From an uncultured Clostridia bacterium (lineage in GTDB: Bacteria > Bacillota > Clostridia > Christensenellales > Aristaeellaceae): a stretch of DNA of 6,982 nucleotides. Where the stretch lies: NCBI GenBank assembly GCA_946496415.1, contig CAMMGP010000062.1:1-6982 (forward strand). Direction: 5' to 3'. Below the pieces are notes generated by a model. The model saw only the letters and a list, made by a program, of their open reading frames with translations. It was not told the origin of the DNA and made no database searches. The translations under genes were made by a program, and so were the position numbers. This document shows positions 5,891 to 6,982 of the stretch, in pieces (the first letter of the stretch is position 1; every line of letters begins with the position of its first letter).

Positions 5891-6742
5891 TCAGGAAACG
5901 AATTCGCCCTTCAGCGCGTCAAACATGGCCGCGAACGGCGCTTCTTCGCCCGTCCAGAGGGTAAAATTGCGCGCGCCCTGGCAAACCAGCATGCCCAGCC
6001 CCGTGATGGCCTTGGCGCCGCGGGCGCGGGCCTCGCGCAAAAACGGCGGCCATTCGGGGTTGAACACCACGTCTGAAACCACCATGCCCGGGCGGATGCC
6101 GTCATAGTCGATGTCGGGCTTTTCGTTCACGTTGGGCACGAGGCCCACGCAGGTGGCGTTGATGAGTATGTCGCACTCGGGGATCTTCACCGTGCCCTCC
6201 CAGGGCAGGTACGCCGCCGCGCAGGGCGTGTTTTCCGCGATCACGCGCGCCAGATCCTCGCCGCGTTCGCGGTTGCGGTTGACCACGGTGATGTGCTTTG
6301 CGCCCGCCAGCGCGCATTCCACGCCGATGGCCTTGCCCGCGCCGCCCGCGCCGAGCAGGACGATCCTCTTTCCCTCGATGGGCGCGCCCTGCATCTGCAT
6401 GGCTTCGACAAAGCCCTTGCCGTCGGTGTTCTCGCCGATGTAGAGGCCGTTTTCCTCATATACGGTGTTTACGGCGCCGATGATGCGCGCCGCTTCGCTC
6501 ATGCCGTCCAGGAAGGGGATGACGCGCACCTTGTGGGGCATGGTGAGGTTGAAGCCCTTCATGTGGATGGCGCGCGCGCCGGCAATGGCCGCGCCCAGCG
6601 CCTCGGGCAGCACCTTTGCGGTGATGTAACGGTAGTTGAGGCCCTTGGCGCGAAAACCGGCCTCCTCCATCACGCCTGTGGGGTTGTCGTCCACGGGGTC
6701 GCCGAACACGCCGACCAGTTCGGCACGGTAATTCTTGGCCAT
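5891..6742 (-). CDS. aroE: Shikimate dehydrogenase family protein (AroE-like, possibly quinate/shikimate dehydrogenase)
   Basis: NAD(P)-dependent dehydrogenase of the AroE family, which reduces 3-dehydroshikimate in aromatic amino acid synthesis or oxidises quinate/shikimate. In the 283-residue protein, the N-terminal substrate domain has NLTMPHK with catalytic K71, N92 in GAVNT, and ENTDGKG with catalytic D107. The Rossmann domain has GAGGAG (131-136) and VNRNRERG (154-161), an NADP-type loop. The C-terminus has GLGMLVCQGARNFTLWTG with Q255. Odd: where typical AroE proteins have HSxSP, this one reads DDNPTG (18-23), so the first shikimate-contacting Ser is Asn and the second is Thr. This is typical of a divergent AroE subgroup rather than damage. 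The ATG at 6742 lies one base after the threonine aldolase stop, with AAGGAG eight bases upstream. Family membership is sure; the substrate is not. Confidence 0.86.
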   Translation of the reverse strand: MAKNYRAELVGVFGDPVDDNPTGVMEEAGFRAKGLNYRYITAKVLPEALGAAIAGARAIHMKGFNLTMPHKVRVIPFLDGMSEAARIIGAVNTVYEENGLYIGENTDGKGFVEAMQMQGAPIEGKRIVLLGAGGAGKAIGVECALAGAKHITVVNRNRERGEDLARVIAENTPCAAAYLPWEGTVKIPECDILINATCVGLVPNVNEKPDIDYDGIRPGMVVSDVVFNPEWPPFLREARARGAKAITGLGMLVCQGARNFTLWTGEEAPFAAMFDALKGEFVS

Positions 6743-6743
6743 A

Positions 6744-6982
6744 CTATCCTCTCCTTATATCGCTGATTATATCGCGGATGAGCCTGTCCACGTCCTCTTC
6801 GCGCGTCGCCCAGCTGGTGCAGATGCGCACGGCCGAGCGCTTCGCGTCTATGCGGCATTGGTAGGAAAAAGCATAACGCTCGCTCAATCGCTCGAGTTGT
6901 TCGTCGGGAAAAATGGGGAATTGCTGGTTGGTGGGGCTGTCGATGTAAAATTCGCAGCCCGCCTCCGTCAGCGCCGCCTTGA
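6744..6982 (-). CDS. ltaE: Threonine aldolase family protein, C-terminal part (5' end outside window)
   Basis: Only the last 78 codons and the TAG stop are present; the start lies beyond the right edge. The visible part reads LTEAG, IDSPTNQQFPIFPDEQLERL, then VRICTSWATREEDVD. These are hallmark C-terminal blocks of the Firmicute low-specificity L-threonine aldolase family, PLP enzymes of fold type I that cleave threonine to glycine and acetaldehyde. The catalytic PLP lysine lies upstream and cannot be seen. The gene ends one base before the aroE-like start and carries that gene's ribosome site in its last codons, so the two are probably co-transcribed. The last codons include two ATA isoleucine codons (GAT ATA twice), unusual in such GC-rich DNA. 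A related beta-eliminating lyase is possible, but SPTNQ and TSWAT favour threonine aldolase. Confidence 0.85.
   Translation of the reverse strand, partial: KAALTEAGCEFYIDSPTNQQFPIFPDEQLERLSERYAFSYQCRIDAKRSAVRICTSWATREEDVDRLIRDIISDIRRG

Overview
The window looks like chromosomal DNA from a GC-rich Firmicute, most likely a high-GC Clostridia-type lineage. The reasons are the rplS-rbgA-rnhB gene order (as in Bacillus subtilis), strong GGAGG Shine-Dalgarno sites, a sigma-A promoter with TATAAT, and a Firmicute-type candidate L19 leader. The genus cannot be fixed from the sequence. All seven genes lie on the minus strand, so the map is read from right to left. No rRNA, tRNA, CRISPR array, insertion sequence or integrase was seen.

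Right end (5891-6982): the C-terminal 78 codons of a threonine aldolase, then, one base later, a complete shikimate dehydrogenase-family gene (aroE-like). The pair is probably one transcript. The AroE protein keeps the catalytic Lys/Asp and the NADP loop but has an altered substrate-binding motif near the N-terminus.

Middle (3426-5890): a ribosome-related cluster. A near-consensus extended -10 promoter at 5764-5792 drives rplS (L19) through a short structured leader that resembles the L19 autoregulatory leader. A textbook intrinsic terminator follows rplS. Only 24 bases later comes rbgA, which encodes a circularly permuted GTPase for 50S assembly, so rbgA and the genes after it are probably fed by terminator read-through. 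rbgA, rnhB (RNase HII) and yraN are packed tightly: a 1-base gap between rbgA and rnhB, then a 4-base overlap between rnhB and yraN. Each start has a GGAGG inside the end of the preceding gene.

Left end (1-3332): about half the window is one open reading frame, cut off by the window edge after 1110 codons. It encodes a secreted-then-membrane protein with two GT-C glycosyltransferase modules in one chain. The order is signal peptide, CBM-like domain, a GT-C module with D275 and the WGQID, VKPQ and HERY motifs, a basic cytoplasmic linker, an F5/8-type C (discoidin-like) domain, and a PMT/GT39 module with the Asp-Glu pair and HPPLGK. The most plausible role is transfer of lipid-linked sugars to surface molecules outside the membrane. 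This is the most unusual object in the window. The long plus-strand reading frames opposite it are shadows.
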